Positions 63,938 to 64,000 of a stretch of DNA of 64,000 nucleotides are shown here, in pieces. Made by a program: the position numbers and the translations under genes. This DNA is from Pelomonas sp965229315 (GTDB lineage Bacteria; Pseudomonadota; Gammaproteobacteria; Burkholderiales; Burkholderiaceae_C). How positions within the stretch are numbered: position 1 is the stretch's first letter; every line of letters starts with the position of its first letter. The notes beneath the pieces were generated by a model. That model worked only from the letters and a program-made list of their open reading frames with translations, ran no database searches and had not been told where the DNA came from. Where the stretch lies: positions 2,790,001-2,854,000 of the forward strand of contig NZ_CBDDJA010000002.1 of assembly GCF_965229315.1 (NCBI RefSeq). Direction: 5' to 3'.

Positions 63938-64000
63938 CGGCCCCCCCCGCCCTTTTTGTCATTGCCGATCTCTGCGTGAGCCGCTCTGCTGTCCTTGCAC
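63934..64000 (-). CDS. 3' end of an unidentified upstream gene of the restriction operon (partial)
   Basis: The minus-strand frame from the window edge reads C-K-D-S-R-A-A-H-A-E-I-G-N-D-K-K-G-G-G-G-R and stops at TGA in ATGA, overlapping the hsdS start. This overlap matches the style of the other junctions in the operon, so it is probably a real gene, of which 21 codons are visible. A run of eight Gs (63941-63948, minus strand) encodes the glycines and lies just before the hsdS start. Confidence 0.55.
   Translation of the reverse strand, partial: CKDSRAAHAEIGNDKKGGGGR

Overview
The window is GC-rich chromosomal DNA of a betaproteobacterium, most likely Burkholderiales near the Roseateles/Mitsuaria/Rubrivivax group. 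The evidence is the thrS-infC-rpmI-rplT-pheS-pheT-ihfA-merR housekeeping order, two PEP-CTERM exported proteins, TonB-dependent receptors, and plant polysaccharide (pectin, fructan) degradation loci. The assignment is inferred from gene content and codon use, not from a database search.

Layout. (1) 1-5062: end of a pectin locus: C-terminus of a sugar-binding protein, oligogalacturonate lyase, pectin methylesterase, pectate lyase and an IclR regulator; two head-to-head palindromic elements lie between the transporter and the lyase. (2) 5059-19422: a chemoreceptor, then quinone-oxidoreductase-like, GNAT, SDR and flavoprotein genes, a pair of exported proteins of unknown function, a periplasmic binding protein, Tex, a TonB receptor and a patatin-like lipase. 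(3) 19423-28455: a PEP-CTERM protein, then the translation cluster. thrS has a threonine-rich leader peptide and an attenuator, and infC appears to start at AUC. The block ends at tRNA-Pro(GGG).

(4) 28456-36102: accessory DNA beside the tRNA: a Fic/DUF6088 toxin-antitoxin-like pair, a second PEP-CTERM protein, a 749-residue putative nuclease with Mrr-like and PIN-like parts, and a scrambled dnaE2 remnant. Copies of a short intergenic repeat separate these genes. (5) 36103-52155: a 16-kb leftward fructan locus in two operons: GH32 - TonB receptor - three-module surface lipoprotein, and LacI regulator - ABC transporter (binding protein, two permeases, ATPase) - GH32 lipoprotein - fructokinase. 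Five copies of one palindromic operator lie ahead of the two operons, which ties them to the LacI protein. (6) 52156-56253: remains of a mobile element: AlpA-like regulator, small membrane protein, OmpA-like lipoprotein and a truncated LPD7-like protein.

(7) 56254-64000: a defence island. A two-gene ParA-like ATPase module is flanked by similar sequences. Converging on it is a tight leftward operon of hsdS, a PtuA-like ATPase, a PtuB-like HNH nuclease and hsdM, so a Septu-like pair sits inside a type I restriction-modification operon. A further upstream gene runs off the right edge.

The best candidates for undescribed biology are the ParA pair, the Mrr/PIN protein, the embedded Septu-like pair, the triple-module fructan lipoprotein and the palindromic elements at 440-672.
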